Below, piece after piece: positions 9,901 to 18,350 of a stretch of DNA of 64,000 bases. The DNA comes from Paraplanobispora takensis. GTDB lineage: Bacteria; Actinomycetota; Actinomycetes; Streptosporangiales; Streptosporangiaceae. Position numbers and translations under genes: made by a program. The notes below the pieces were generated by a model, which was not told where the DNA came from, did not search any database, and saw nothing but the letters and a program-made list of their open reading frames with translations. How positions within the stretch are numbered: position 1 is the stretch's first letter; every line of letters begins with the position of its first letter. The stretch spans positions 124,001 to 188,000 of the forward strand of contig NZ_BOOK01000036.1 in the NCBI RefSeq assembly GCF_016863195.1, given 5' to 3'.

Positions 9901-10731
9901 TTGATCGGCTGGTTCGAAGCGGTGGTCCTCGGGGTCATCCAGGGACTCACCGAGTTCCTCCCCATCTCCTCCAGCGCCCACATCAGAGTCGTGTCGGCCC
10001 TGTTCGGCTGGGAGGACCCGGGCGCCGCGTTCACCGCGGTGATCCAGCTCGGCACCGAGACGGCGGTGCTGATCTATTTCCGCAAGGAGATCTGGGAGAT
10101 CATCTCCACCTGGACCCGGGCGTTGTGGACGCCGGAGCTCCGCTCCCACCACGCCGCCAGGATGGGCTGGTACGTGATCGTGGGAACGATCCCGATCCTC
10201 ATCCTCGGCCTGCTCTTCAAGGACAGCATCGAGACGGTCTTCCGTGACCTGCGGCTGATCGGAACCACGCTGATCGTCTTCGGTCTGATCCTCTGGCTCG
10301 CCGACCACACCGCCCGCAACAAGCTCACACTGGAGAAGCACCTCAGCTTCACCCACGCCATCCTGTACGGCCTGGCGCAGTCTCTCGCCCTGATCCCCGG
10401 CGTCTCCCGGTCGGGCGGCACGATCACCGCGGGCCTGCTGCTCGACTACCGCCGCGAGGAGGCCGCCAAGTACTCCTTCCTGCTGGCCATCCCCGCCGTG
10501 CTGGGCGCCGGCGTACTGGAGCTGTTCGAGATCGGCGAGGGCCAGGCCCCCGACTGGGGACCGACGATCCTGGCCACGCTGATCTCCTTCGCGGTCGGCT
10601 ACGCGGCGGTGGCCTGGTTCCTGAGGTACATCAGCACCCACCGCTTCACCGGCTTCGTGATCTATCGCATCATCCTCGGCATCGTCATCATCGCGCTGGT
10701 GAGCTTCGGGGTTCTCGACCCGTCCGCTTAG
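9901..10731 (+). CDS. uppP: Undecaprenyl-diphosphatase (UppP/BacA)
   Basis: A 276-residue polytopic membrane enzyme that dephosphorylates undecaprenyl pyrophosphate to recycle the peptidoglycan lipid carrier and can confer bacitracin tolerance. Both family signatures are present: GVIQGLTEFLPISSSAH (residues 11-27) with the catalytic glutamate/serine region, and PGVSRSGGTITAG (about 166-178). The TTG at 9901 is the only start that keeps the first helix and motif; GGAAGG lies about ten bases upstream. A small 6-bp inverted repeat (9849-9854 with 9864-9869) lies in the leader. Confidence 0.95.
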   Translation: MIGWFEAVVLGVIQGLTEFLPISSSAHIRVVSALFGWEDPGAAFTAVIQLGTETAVLIYFRKEIWEIISTWTRALWTPELRSHHAARMGWYVIVGTIPILILGLLFKDSIETVFRDLRLIGTTLIVFGLILWLADHTARNKLTLEKHLSFTHAILYGLAQSLALIPGVSRSGGTITAGLLLDYRREEAAKYSFLLAIPAVLGAGVLELFEIGEGQAPDWGPTILATLISFAVGYAAVAWFLRYISTHRFTGFVIYRIILGIVIIALVSFGVLDPSA

Positions 10732-10836
10732 ACGAGTGGGCCCTGGGGTCGCAGGGGCGGGTACGGCGGCGCGTGCCGGGTGGGGTGGGTCTCCGGTGGA
10801 CCGGGTGCCGCCCACCCGTGAGGCGCGTCCGTGGCC

Positions 10837-10859
10837 GGCCGGGTGGGCAGCACCCGGCC
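10837..10859 (+). terminator. Hairpin downstream of uppP
   Basis: GGCCGGGTG (10837-10845) pairs with 10851-10859 across a 5-nt loop, between the convergent uppP and the 10890-11189 membrane protein gene. Confidence 0.5.
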
Positions 10860-10889
10860 CGCCGCGCACCGCCATACCCGCTTCCGACC

Positions 10890-11189
10890 TCAGGACTCAC
10901 CCGCCCCGGGAGTGTCGCCGTCGGCGCGCTCCGGATGCCCGGGGCGCGCCGTACCCTCGCGATCCCCCGTGCCCCCGCCGTACTCCGGATACCTGGCCCG
11001 GAACGCGGCGGCCTGCTCGTAGGCGGTCACCACGGCCGCGAACATCGCGGCCGGCGCGGCCGCGGCGACCAGCGGCCAGAGCGCGGCGGCCGGGAACATC
11101 ACCAGCGCCACGATCGTCACGGCGCAGACGGCGACCCAGACGCCCGGGCGGCCCAGCGCTCTCCGCAGCCTCACCACGTTCGCCGCCAT
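10890..11189 (-). CDS. Small membrane protein (hypothetical)
   Basis: A 99-residue protein with two hydrophobic segments (WVAVCAVTIVALVMF and AALWPLVAAAAPAAMFAAVVT), followed by an arginine-rich and then acidic/glycine-rich tail. No family recognised. The start overlaps the end of the upstream gene by 19 bases, so the two are very likely co-transcribed and translationally coupled. Confidence 0.6.
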   Translation of the reverse strand: MAANVVRLRRALGRPGVWVAVCAVTIVALVMFPAAALWPLVAAAAPAAMFAAVVTAYEQAAAFRARYPEYGGGTGDREGTARPGHPERADGDTPGAGES

Positions 11190-11764
11190 TCGTACCAGGG
11201 GCCTTCCAGGTGCTCGTAGGACGTCTCAGGCTCCTCCGGAGGGGCGCCGGCGGGGAACCAGGCGAAGCCGTGGGTGTCGAGGAAGCCGGTGTCCGGCAAC
11301 CCGAAGCTCACGCCGCCGCCGGTCTTGACGACCGACGAGACGGAGAACAGCCCGATCCGACGGCTGCCGCCCTCGGGCTCGGCCCCGGTGCTCACCGCCT
11401 GCGCCGCCTGTTCCAGGCTCGCCCTGGAGAGCGCGAACCGGACGTCCTGGGGAACGCCCGCGGAACCGAGTCCGGCGACCACGGCCGCCATGAGCGGTAC
11501 CGCCGCCCAGCGCGCCCAGTGCCGGCGCAGCCCCGGACGGCCGTCCGCGCGGGCCAGCCCCACCACGAACCGGGGGATCCAGATGACGGCCAGTGTCAGC
11601 GCCAGGACCCCGCCCAGCAGAGCCGGCCCGAAGTATCCGCCCGGGGCGCTGACGCTGTACAGCAGGAGCAGACCGGTGAGCGCGCCGAGCGGGAGCAGCC
11701 ACCGGCCGGGCGGACCGGTCAGCGCCCTGGTGAGCAGCGGCAGACGGGGCTCCGGCGGTGTCAT
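11171..11764 (-). CDS. Membrane protein with extracytoplasmic C-terminal domain (hypothetical)
   Basis: Using the ATG at 11764, the product is about 197 residues. It has three hydrophobic segments in the first half (GRWLLPLGALTGLLLLYSV, LLGGVLALTLAVIWI, WAAVPLMAAVVAGLGSAG), then a soluble C-terminal half ending SYEHLEGPWYEWRRTW. The frame is open upstream to 11926, but that extension is arginine/proline-rich and covers a 29-bp direct repeat, so it is probably not coding. No domain recognised. Forms a two-gene unit with 10890-11189. Confidence 0.6.
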   Translation of the reverse strand: MTPPEPRLPLLTRALTGPPGRWLLPLGALTGLLLLYSVSAPGGYFGPALLGGVLALTLAVIWIPRFVVGLARADGRPGLRRHWARWAAVPLMAAVVAGLGSAGVPQDVRFALSRASLEQAAQAVSTGAEPEGGSRRIGLFSVSSVVKTGGGVSFGLPDTGFLDTHGFAWFPAGAPPEEPETSYEHLEGPWYEWRRTW

Positions 11765-11771
11765 CGGCGGA

Positions 11772-11847
11772 TCCGGCGGTCGAAGGGCATCGGCGAGTCC
11801 GGCGGTGTCATCGGAGGGTCCGGCGGTCGAAGGGCATCGGCGAGTCC
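11772..11847. repeat. 29-bp direct repeat, period 47
   Basis: The sequence starting TCCGGCGGTCGAAGGGCATC occurs at 11772-11800 and again at 11819-11847, upstream of the 11171-11764 gene. Confidence 0.9.
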
Positions 11848-11993
11848 AGCGGTCGAGGGCGTCGGCGACCGCGCACATCATGCGAGATCTCCGCACGTCA
11901 GGCGGGTTTTCGGACCATCCTGTCACGCGCCCCGGGGGCGGTCGTCCTCCCGCTCACCGACTCCCCGTCCCCCGGCAGGGGGATGACGGCCCG

Positions 11994-12410
11994 TCAGGCG
12001 CTGGAGGTCCTGCGCCCCAGGGGGACCCTGCTGGCCAGGGCGAACACCGCACCGAAGCACGCCCACGCCAGGACGTAGGCGACGGGGGTGGCCCAGGAGG
12101 CTCCGACGATGTCCTCCAGCGTGGCGCGGCCCTCGAAGTAGAGGACCAGGCCGGCGGCCGCGCCGGGGATCGCTCCCCACCAGCGGCGCCACCAGACCTC
12201 GTTGGTCATGACCTCGAAGAAGACCAGCCCGAGCGGGCCGAACAGCACGAGTTTGAGCGGGGCCGGCCCCTCCCCGTCCGTCTCCCCCACCAGCCAGGCG
12301 AACAGCATGATCGCAATGGCGGAGAGCACGAGCAGGCCGACCGTCTCCCCGAGCGGGGCGGGGTCGTCACGCGGGTCGGAAGCTTCAGCCGGTACGGGTG
12401 GTTCCGTCAC
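11994..12410 (-). CDS. Membrane protein (hypothetical)
   Basis: A 138-residue protein with four hydrophobic segments (TVGLLVLSAIAIMLFAWLV, LKLVLFGPLGLVFFEVM, WGAIPGAAAGLVLYF, PVAYVLAWACFGAVFALAS). No family recognised. The GTG at 12410 lies inside the end of the DedA-like gene (26-base overlap), suggesting co-translation with it. A weak AGGA precedes the start. Confidence 0.6.
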   Translation of the reverse strand: MTEPPVPAEASDPRDDPAPLGETVGLLVLSAIAIMLFAWLVGETDGEGPAPLKLVLFGPLGLVFFEVMTNEVWWRRWWGAIPGAAAGLVLYFEGRATLEDIVGASWATPVAYVLAWACFGAVFALASRVPLGRRTSSA

Positions 12411-13116
12411 GATCTACATCCTGCCCGACGGGGAGGGTGTCCACGTGCGCCAGACGGGTCCGCCACAGCCGGACTCCCACCGTCAGGCAGACGACGAGGA
12501 GCACCGCCTCGGCGATCAGCAGCAGCCGTTCCGGGGTGAGGTCCGCGGGCAGGGCGCTGGCCCCCAGGAAGCCCAGGAGGGTCGCGGCGGTGGCCCATGT
12601 CGTGTCGACGGCCAGCTCGGTGAGGGCGAACCGGCGGCGGGGATAGGCCAGCCGCCCGGCCGCGAGGGTGGCGGCGGTGCGCCCGCCGGGCACGAGCCGG
12701 GCGGCCAGCAGCACCAGCGAGCCGTGCCGGTGGAAACGCTCCGGCCAGCCGTTCACCAGCCCGGGTACGGCCCGCCGCATCCGCCCCGGCACAGCCGCCG
12801 CTCCCGACGCGGTCCGTGTCATCCGTCCCGCCGGGTGCCCGGGGCCGCGACCGTGTTCGGATCCCCGCGGGCCGGTCAGGCCGCGCAGGCGGGTGCCCGC
12901 GTGGTAGGAGGCGAGGTCGCCGGTGAGGGCTCCCGCGGCCCCCGCCAGGATGACGAGGGGGATCTCCAGATCGCCGGTGACCGTGAGCGCCCCGGCGGCC
13001 ATCAGCGCGCCCTCTCCCGGGATGACCGGGAAGAAGACGTCGAAGGCGGTGAGCGCGGAGATGACCAGGTACGCGAGTACGGCCGTCGCGGGCAGTTCCA
13101 CGCCGTACATGGCCAT
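12385..13116 (-). CDS. DedA/SNARE-associated family membrane protein
   Basis: A 243-residue membrane protein of the DedA superfamily, whose members work in lipid-carrier or phospholipid flipping and membrane homeostasis. Recognisable parts are the N-terminal helix followed by FDVFFPVIPGEGALMAAGAL, and later the signature region ARLVPGGRTAATLAAGRLAYPRRRFA. A poorly conserved, charged insert (about residues 78-110, GPRGSEHGRGPGHPAGRM) breaks the middle and is unusual for the family. GAGGAG precedes the ATG at 13116. Confidence 0.8.
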   Translation of the reverse strand: MAMYGVELPATAVLAYLVISALTAFDVFFPVIPGEGALMAAGALTVTGDLEIPLVILAGAAGALTGDLASYHAGTRLRGLTGPRGSEHGRGPGHPAGRMTRTASGAAAVPGRMRRAVPGLVNGWPERFHRHGSLVLLAARLVPGGRTAATLAAGRLAYPRRRFALTELAVDTTWATAATLLGFLGASALPADLTPERLLLIAEAVLLVVCLTVGVRLWRTRLAHVDTLPVGQDVDRDGTTRTG

Positions 13117-13217
13117 CTCCTCTTTCCGGGAAACGTTCCTTCGGGAAGCGCTCTGATCGTCGTGTTTCCGGCCGGGCCGGGCGATTGCCGGATCCCGACA
13201 GTTGCCCGGCCCCCGGC

Positions 13218-13260
13218 TTCCGGGCTCAGGCGACGGCGGGTTTCCGGGCTCAGGCGACGG
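13218..13260. repeat. 19-bp direct repeat, period 24
   Basis: TTCCGGGCTCAGGCGACGG occurs at 13218-13236 and 13242-13260. The second copy contains the stop codon of the 13250-14224 gene. Confidence 0.9.
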
Positions 13261-14224
13261 GGGCGGCGGGGGCGGGTACGGCCCTCGGCCTCGCCGGGGT
13301 GCGGGCGGGGACGGCCAGCATGATCAGGCCCGCCAGGGCCCACGCCCCCAGGACGGCCAGCGGCCGGAGCAGCGCCGCGCCGCCGAAGTGCACGACGTTG
13401 GTGACGGCGTCCGAGCCCGGGCCCACGGGCAGGAACCGGCCGATCGCGGCGTACCACTCGGGGACGAACCGGGCGCCGAGCGGGCCGCCGCTCGCCGGCA
13501 GGCCGATCGGGATGAACAGCAGGGCGGCGAGCCCCACCCCCGCCGGGCCGACGACCTTCATCAGGCCGGCGGCGACCAGGCTCACGGTGAGGACGATCCC
13601 GGCCGAGATCGCCACCAGCCCGCCGAAGCTGCCGGGCAGCGCCCCGAGCACGACGTCGGCCAGCCAGGCGTTCGCCGTACCGACCGCCAGCGCACCGGCC
13701 GTCAGCACGCCGAGGCGTCCCGCGAGACCGAGGCCGGGCACGGCGTTCGACAGCAGCACGGCCAGCGCGATCCCGGGGATGACCAGGCTGAGGACGTAGA
13801 ACAGACCGGAGATGCCTCCCGCGTCACCGGGCGGGAGCGGCACCGCGTCCTCCACGGTCAGCGACCGCCCCTGGGCCTGGGCCGCGCCCTGGAAGACCTG
13901 CGTGATCACCGTCGAGGCCGTGCGCCCACCGGCGCTCGCGACCACCAGTCTGCCCTCCTGGGCCAGCAGGACCGCGTCGACGTCGCGGCCGAGGAGGGCC
14001 TCCCGTGCCGCCTGCTCGGAGGGATGGCCCTCCAGGGCGAAGGCCCCCGGCTTGCGCTGGTCCAGCGCCGCCTGGAGCTGCTGCGCCGGGGCGCCGACCA
14101 CCGCGACGGGGACCCCGTGCGGCTCGGGCTTGTGCAGGGCGCCGACGAAGGAGGCGGAGAACAGCATGCCCACCAGCGTCACCGCCGCGAGAAGTGCGAT
14201 GATCTTCTTCATTTTTTTCACCAT
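13250..14224 (-). CDS. SNG1/DUF3533-like ABC-2-type membrane protein
   Basis: A 324-residue protein with one N-terminal membrane anchor (KKIIALLAAVTLVGMLF), a soluble loop of about 120 residues (VPVAVVGAPAQQLQAALDQR...), then five or six C-terminal membrane segments. This layout matches the SNG1/YhgE-Pip/DUF3533 group, which is related to ABC-2 permeases without an ATPase and linked to drug tolerance or export. It diverges from a TetR gene, and both promoters lie on a shared double operator, so it is very probably the regulated target. Substrate unknown. The C-terminus ends within a direct repeat. Confidence 0.75.
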   Translation of the reverse strand: MVKKMKKIIALLAAVTLVGMLFSASFVGALHKPEPHGVPVAVVGAPAQQLQAALDQRKPGAFALEGHPSEQAAREALLGRDVDAVLLAQEGRLVVASAGGRTASTVITQVFQGAAQAQGRSLTVEDAVPLPPGDAGGISGLFYVLSLVIPGIALAVLLSNAVPGLGLAGRLGVLTAGALAVGTANAWLADVVLGALPGSFGGLVAISAGIVLTVSLVAAGLMKVVGPAGVGLAALLFIPIGLPASGGPLGARFVPEWYAAIGRFLPVGPGSDAVTNVVHFGGAALLRPLAVLGAWALAGLIMLAVPARTPARPRAVPAPAAPVA

Positions 14225-14226
14225 CT

Positions 14227-14278
14227 GTTGACTTCAACCGCGTTGAATTCAACATAGGCGAATTCAACATGGTTGAAT
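14227..14278. promoter_or_regulatory. Double TetR operator in divergent promoter region
   Basis: Two matching inverted repeats are present: TTCAACcgcGTTGAA at 14233-14247 and ATTCAACatgGTTGAAT at 14262-14278. Their centres are 30 bp apart, about three helical turns. Between them the facing halves form GTTGAATTCAAC (14242-14253). The right copy ends eight bases before the TetR start codon, so bound repressor would block both divergent genes. Confidence 0.8.
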
Positions 14279-14285
14279 AGGGGGT

Positions 14286-14900
14286 GTGACGGAAGAGACA
14301 CGACGACCCGGCAGGCGGCGCGGGAACGGTGAGTCCCCCCAGACGCGGGAGGCGATCCTGGAGGCCGCGCTGGCCGCGTTCGAGGAGAAGGGATACACCG
14401 CGACCACGATCCGCGGCGTGGCCACGGCGGCCGGGGTGGACCCGGCTCTGGTCATGCACTTCTTCGGCAGCAAGGACGGCCTGTTCGACGCGGCCATCCG
14501 GGGACCGGGCATGCCCCTGCGGCGGCTGCGCGACGTGTTCGGGGCCGGTCCCCCGGACGGCCTGGGAGAGCGCCTGATCCGCCGCTACCTGTCGATCTGG
14601 GACGACCCGGTGACCGGCCCCCGCCTGCACGCCGTCATGCAGGCCGCCGCCTCCTCCCCCGCCGCCGCGGGGATCCTCAAGGACTTCATGGTCGCCGAGG
14701 TCCTGCGGCCGCTGGCCGAACTCGTGACCGGCGACGACGCCGAGACCCGCGCCATCCTCGCCGCCAGCCAGATGATCGGCGTGGCGATCACCCGCTATGT
14801 GCTCCGCGTGGACCCGATGGCCGCCCTCACCACGGACCAGCTGGCCACCGCCGTCGCCCCCACCCTCCAGCGTTACCTCACCGGCGACCTCGGCCTCTGA
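14286..14900 (+). CDS. TetR-family transcriptional regulator
   Basis: A 204-residue regulator. The HTH lies at residues about 20-65 (REAILEAALAAFEEKGYTATT, GVATAAGVDPALVMHFFGSKDGLFDAA), with a helical ligand domain behind it. The GTG at 14286 follows directly on a purine run only one base away, too close to work as a ribosome binding site. The message may therefore be leaderless, or a start further in may be used. It likely represses itself and the divergent membrane protein through the double operator. Confidence 0.9.
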   Translation: MTEETRRPGRRRGNGESPQTREAILEAALAAFEEKGYTATTIRGVATAAGVDPALVMHFFGSKDGLFDAAIRGPGMPLRRLRDVFGAGPPDGLGERLIRRYLSIWDDPVTGPRLHAVMQAAASSPAAAGILKDFMVAEVLRPLAELVTGDDAETRAILAASQMIGVAITRYVLRVDPMAALTTDQLATAVAPTLQRYLTGDLGL

Positions 14901-14999
14901 TCCGCTCCCCGTCCCCCTGCCGCCCTCAGGCGCCGGTACGGCGGGCAGCCGGTGAGCCCTCGTGGCCGGTTCGCGGGTGACGTCGGGGACACTGGTCGG

Positions 15000-17966
15000 G
15001 TGCGTTCCGAGTGGTCCGGGCTGCCCGTCCGGCATGTGCTTCCCGAGTTGACCGAGGCGCTGGAGGAGTACGGCGTGGCCGTGCTGACCGCGCCTCCCGG
15101 GACGGGGAAGACCACTCTGGTCCCGCTCGCACTCGCCGGGCTCCTGGACGGTACGGCGCGCAGGCGGGTGATCGTGGCCGAGCCGCGCAGGATGGCGGTG
15201 CGTGCGGCGGCCCGGCGGATGGCCTGGTTGCTGGAGTCGCGCGTGGGCGCGGAGGTGGGCTTCTCGATCCGGGGTGAGCGCAGGGCCGGGCCGGACACGG
15301 TGGTCGAGGTCGTCACCACCGGCGTCCTCCTCCAGCGGCTCCAGCGCGATCCCGAACTCGACGGCGTGGACGCCGTACTGCTGGACGAGTGCCACGAGCG
15401 CCACCTGGACGCCGACACCGCCCTCGCCTTCCTCCTCGACGTCCGCGCCGCTCTCCGCCCCGACCTGCGGCTGCTCGCCACCTCCGCCACCGCCGACGCG
15501 GTCCCGTGGGCCCGCCTGCTCGGCACCGGCACCGGCCTGACCGGGATGGCCCCGATCATCCATGCCTCCGGGACCCTGCACCCCGTCGCCGCGATCTGGG
15601 CGCCGCCGCCCCGGCCCACGGCGCCCCCGCACGGCCTCCGGGTCGATCCCGCCTTCCTGTCCCACGTCGCCGACGTCGTACGGCGGGCGCTGGCCGAGCA
15701 GTCCGGGGACGTGCTCTGCTTCCTGCCGGGCGTCGGCGAGATCGGCCGGGTCGCCGGAATGCTCGCCGGAATCAGCGGAAACCCTGACCTCGGCCGGAAC
15801 AGGGCCTCCGGCGGCCCAACCGGCAGGAACGGCCCGAGCGGCACCGCCGGCCCCGGCCGCACCGCCGACATGAGCCACCCGAGCGGCCCAGCCGGCGCGA
15901 ACGGCCCAGGGCATCCCGGCCATGTGGACGACCCAGGGCATCCCGGCCATGTGGACGGCCCAGGGCATCCCGGTGACACGGGCGGGGTCCAGGTCCTCCA
16001 GGTCCACGGCCAGGCTCCGGCCCACATCCAGGACGCGGTCCTCTCCCCCGGCCGGACGCGGCGGGTGATCCTCGCGACCTCGGTCGCCGAGTCGAGCCTG
16101 ACCGTGCCCGGCGTCCGGGTCGTGGTCGACTCGGGCCTGGCCCGTGAACCGCGTACCGACCACGCCCGCGGTCTCGGCTCCCTCACCACCGTCCGCGCCT
16201 CCCGGGCCTCGGCCGAACAGCGGGCCGGGCGGGCGGGCCGCGAGGCGCCGGGCGTCGTCTACCGGTGCTGGCCGCAGGCCGAGCACGAGCGGCTCCCCGA
16301 GTACTCCCGGCCCGAGATCGCCCTGGCCGACCTCACCGGCTTCGCCCTGCAGGCAGCATGCTGGGGAGATCCCGACGGCACCGGCCTGGCGCTGCTCGAC
16401 CCGCCCCCGCCCGCCGCGATGGCCGCGGCCCGCCGTACCCTGCACGCCCTCGGCGCCCTGCGCCCCCGCGACGCCTCCGGCTCCGGGAGGCCAAACGGCG
16501 GTTCCCGGAGGCCGGACGGTGATTCCGGGAAGCCGGGCGACGGTTCCGGGAAGCCGGACGGGCCGGCCCTCCCGGATGCCGATCTCCCCGGCGCTTCCGA
16601 AGGACCCGACGGCACAGCCGGCCCGGACCTCTCCGGCGCCGTCGTCACCGACCGGGGACGGCGGATGGCCACGGCCGGGGTCCACCCCCGGCTGGCCCGG
16701 GCGCTGCTCGACGTCGGCCCGCGGGCCGCCGAGGTGGTCGCGCTCCTGTCCGAGCAGCTCCCCCGGGACGCGGACGACGACCTCGTCGCGGTCTGGCGCT
16801 CGGCCCGCCGCGGCGACGACGGCTTCTCCGCCCGCTGGCGGCAGGAGGCCGCACGCCTGGCCAGAGTCGTCTCCCACGGCGGCCCGGCGGCCGGACGGGA
16901 CGACGACCCGGCCGACGCCGTACCTCCTGAAGGCCCGGCGACCGGACGGGACGACGACCCGGCCGGCGCCGCGCCCCGCGGCGGCCACGCCGCCGGGCGG
17001 TGGGACGACGACCGTCTGGCCGGGACGGTCGTGGCGCTGGCCTATCCCGAACGCGTGGCCCGAAGGCGGGGCGGCGCCTATCTGATGGTCTCGGGGACCG
17101 CCGCCGAGACGTCACGGGGCTCGCGGCTCGGTACGGCGCAGTGGCTGGCGGTCGCGGTCGCGGACCGGCCCTCCGGGGCGGCGACCGCCCGGATCCGGCA
17201 GGCCGTCGTGATCGACGAGGAGATCGCCAGGCTCGCCGCCGCGCCCCTGCACGCCTCCGGTGACGAGATCGCCTGGCGGGTCCCTCCGGGACAGCGGCAG
17301 GGCGACGTCTCGGCCCGCCGGGTCGAGCGCCTCGGGGCCGTCGAGCTGTCCTCCCGCCCCCTGCATGACGCCGACGTCGCGCCCGCCGTACTGCAGGGTC
17401 TGCACACCGAGGGCGTGGCGCTCCTGAGCTGGTCCCCCGAGGCCGTGGCGCTGCGCGAGCGGCTGGCCTTCTGCCACCGCGCGCTCGGCGACCCCTGGCC
17501 CGCGGTGGACGACGCCTCCCTCGTCGAGGCCGCCGGGCTGTGGCTGGAGCCCGAGCTGTCCCGCGCCCGCCGCCGCTCCGACCTGGAGCGCATCGACGTG
17601 GCCGCGGCCCTGCGCCGGCTGGTGCCGTGGAGCGCCCGGCTGGAGGACGTGGCCCCGGAGCGGATCGAGGTGCCCAGCGGGTCGCGGATCAGGATCGACT
17701 ACTCCGGCGAGCGGCCGGTTCTCGCCGCCAAGCTGCAGGAGCTGTTCGGCTGGGACGAGGCCCCGAGCGTCGCCGGGGTGCCCCTGGTGGTCCACCTGCT
17801 CTCCCCCGCGGGCCGTCCGGCCGCCGTGACCGGCGATCTCTCCTCGTTCTGGCGGGAGGGCTACCGCGCGGTCCGCGCCGAACTGCGCGGCCGCTATCCG
17901 AAGCACCCCTGGCCCGAGGACCCCCTGTCCGCCGTGGCGACCCGCCGTACCAACCCCCGCCGCTGA
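15000..17966 (+). CDS. hrpB: ATP-dependent RNA helicase HrpB
   Basis: A DEAH-type (DExH) superfamily-2 helicase of about 988 residues. Motifs: I APPGTGKTT (about 31-39), II LLDECHERH (about 127), III ATSATAD, VI QRAGRAGRE. The C-terminal HrpB domain ends in YPKHPWPEDPLSA. The GTG at 15000 starts right before the conserved LPVRHVLPELTEAL; an in-frame GTG at 14952 would add 16 residues. GACACT six bases before 15000 could be the -10 of a leaderless message. The protein is longer than usual because of Gly/Pro/Asp-rich low-complexity inserts at about residues 265-330 (with a 9-residue PGHPGHVDD repeat), 495-545 and 625-670. A role in RNA metabolism is inferred from the family; it is usually not essential. 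Confidence 0.92.
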   Translation: MRSEWSGLPVRHVLPELTEALEEYGVAVLTAPPGTGKTTLVPLALAGLLDGTARRRVIVAEPRRMAVRAAARRMAWLLESRVGAEVGFSIRGERRAGPDTVVEVVTTGVLLQRLQRDPELDGVDAVLLDECHERHLDADTALAFLLDVRAALRPDLRLLATSATADAVPWARLLGTGTGLTGMAPIIHASGTLHPVAAIWAPPPRPTAPPHGLRVDPAFLSHVADVVRRALAEQSGDVLCFLPGVGEIGRVAGMLAGISGNPDLGRNRASGGPTGRNGPSGTAGPGRTADMSHPSGPAGANGPGHPGHVDDPGHPGHVDGPGHPGDTGGVQVLQVHGQAPAHIQDAVLSPGRTRRVILATSVAESSLTVPGVRVVVDSGLAREPRTDHARGLGSLTTVRASRASAEQRAGRAGREAPGVVYRCWPQAEHERLPEYSRPEIALADLTGFALQAACWGDPDGTGLALLDPPPPAAMAAARRTLHALGALRPRDASGSGRPNGGSRRPDGDSGKPGDGSGKPDGPALPDADLPGASEGPDGTAGPDLSGAVVTDRGRRMATAGVHPRLARALLDVGPRAAEVVALLSEQLPRDADDDLVAVWRSARRGDDGFSARWRQEAARLARVVSHGGPAAGRDDDPADAVPPEGPATGRDDDPAGAAPRGGHAAGRWDDDRLAGTVVALAYPERVARRRGGAYLMVSGTAAETSRGSRLGTAQWLAVAVADRPSGAATARIRQAVVIDEEIARLAAAPLHASGDEIAWRVPPGQRQGDVSARRVERLGAVELSSRPLHDADVAPAVLQGLHTEGVALLSWSPEAVALRERLAFCHRALGDPWPAVDDASLVEAAGLWLEPELSRARRRSDLERIDVAAALRRLVPWSARLEDVAPERIEVPSGSRIRIDYSGERPVLAAKLQELFGWDEAPSVAGVPLVVHLLSPAGRPAAVTGDLSSFWREGYRAVRAELRGRYPKHPWPEDPLSAVATRRTNPRR
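15905..15973. repeat. 27-bp in-frame tandem repeat inside hrpB
   Basis: Units at 15905-15931 and 15932-15958 differ by one base; a third, partial unit covers 15959-15973. Each encodes nine residues of the PGHPGHVD type. Confidence 0.95.
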
Positions 17967-18005
17967 GACCGCCGCAGGGTCATCGGCCATTCACGCCGGG
18001 AACCG

Positions 18006-18266
18006 TCACCTGCCCGCGCCGTATTCGTCCTCGCCGAGATCGAAGGCGACGTCGGCGATGGAGTCGAAGAAGGACGGGAGATAGATGCAGGAGACGTCCG
18101 CCCCTCCGCAGATCTTGTGTTTCCGGTTGAAGTCGACGTGCGACTCGGCCCTCATCGGGTGGGCGAACTCCACGATCGCGGCGGCTTCGAGCGTCGGGGG
18201 AAGCCCGTCGATGATCTTGCGGGCTTTCTCCGCCACATGTTCGTCACGGCCGTTGCCGCCGTCCAC
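18006..18266 (-). CDS. Hypothetical protein
   Basis: An 86-residue soluble protein (GTG start at 18266; an internal GTG gives a shorter form starting at AEKARK). It contains two cysteines (HKICGGADVSCIYLP) and an acidic end (VAFDLGEDEYGAGR). No family recognised and no clear ribosome binding site. Composition is less GC-biased than the neighbours, which, with its isolated position between hrpB and a convergent-facing gene, may point to transfer. Confidence 0.45.
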   Translation of the reverse strand: MDGGNGRDEHVAEKARKIIDGLPPTLEAAAIVEFAHPMRAESHVDFNRKHKICGGADVSCIYLPSFFDSIADVAFDLGEDEYGAGR

Positions 18267-18350
18267 GGCCGCGAGCGCACCGCTCCTACGATCTAGATCG
18301 AATCAGGTACGGCGCACCTTATCCCCCGGAACCGGCACGAGCGGAAGAGA

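Noticed and set aside
13824-16988. 1,054-codon open frame on the minus strand
   Set aside because: It overlaps the TetR gene and hrpB, both of which have full motif support; no domain in the antisense translation.
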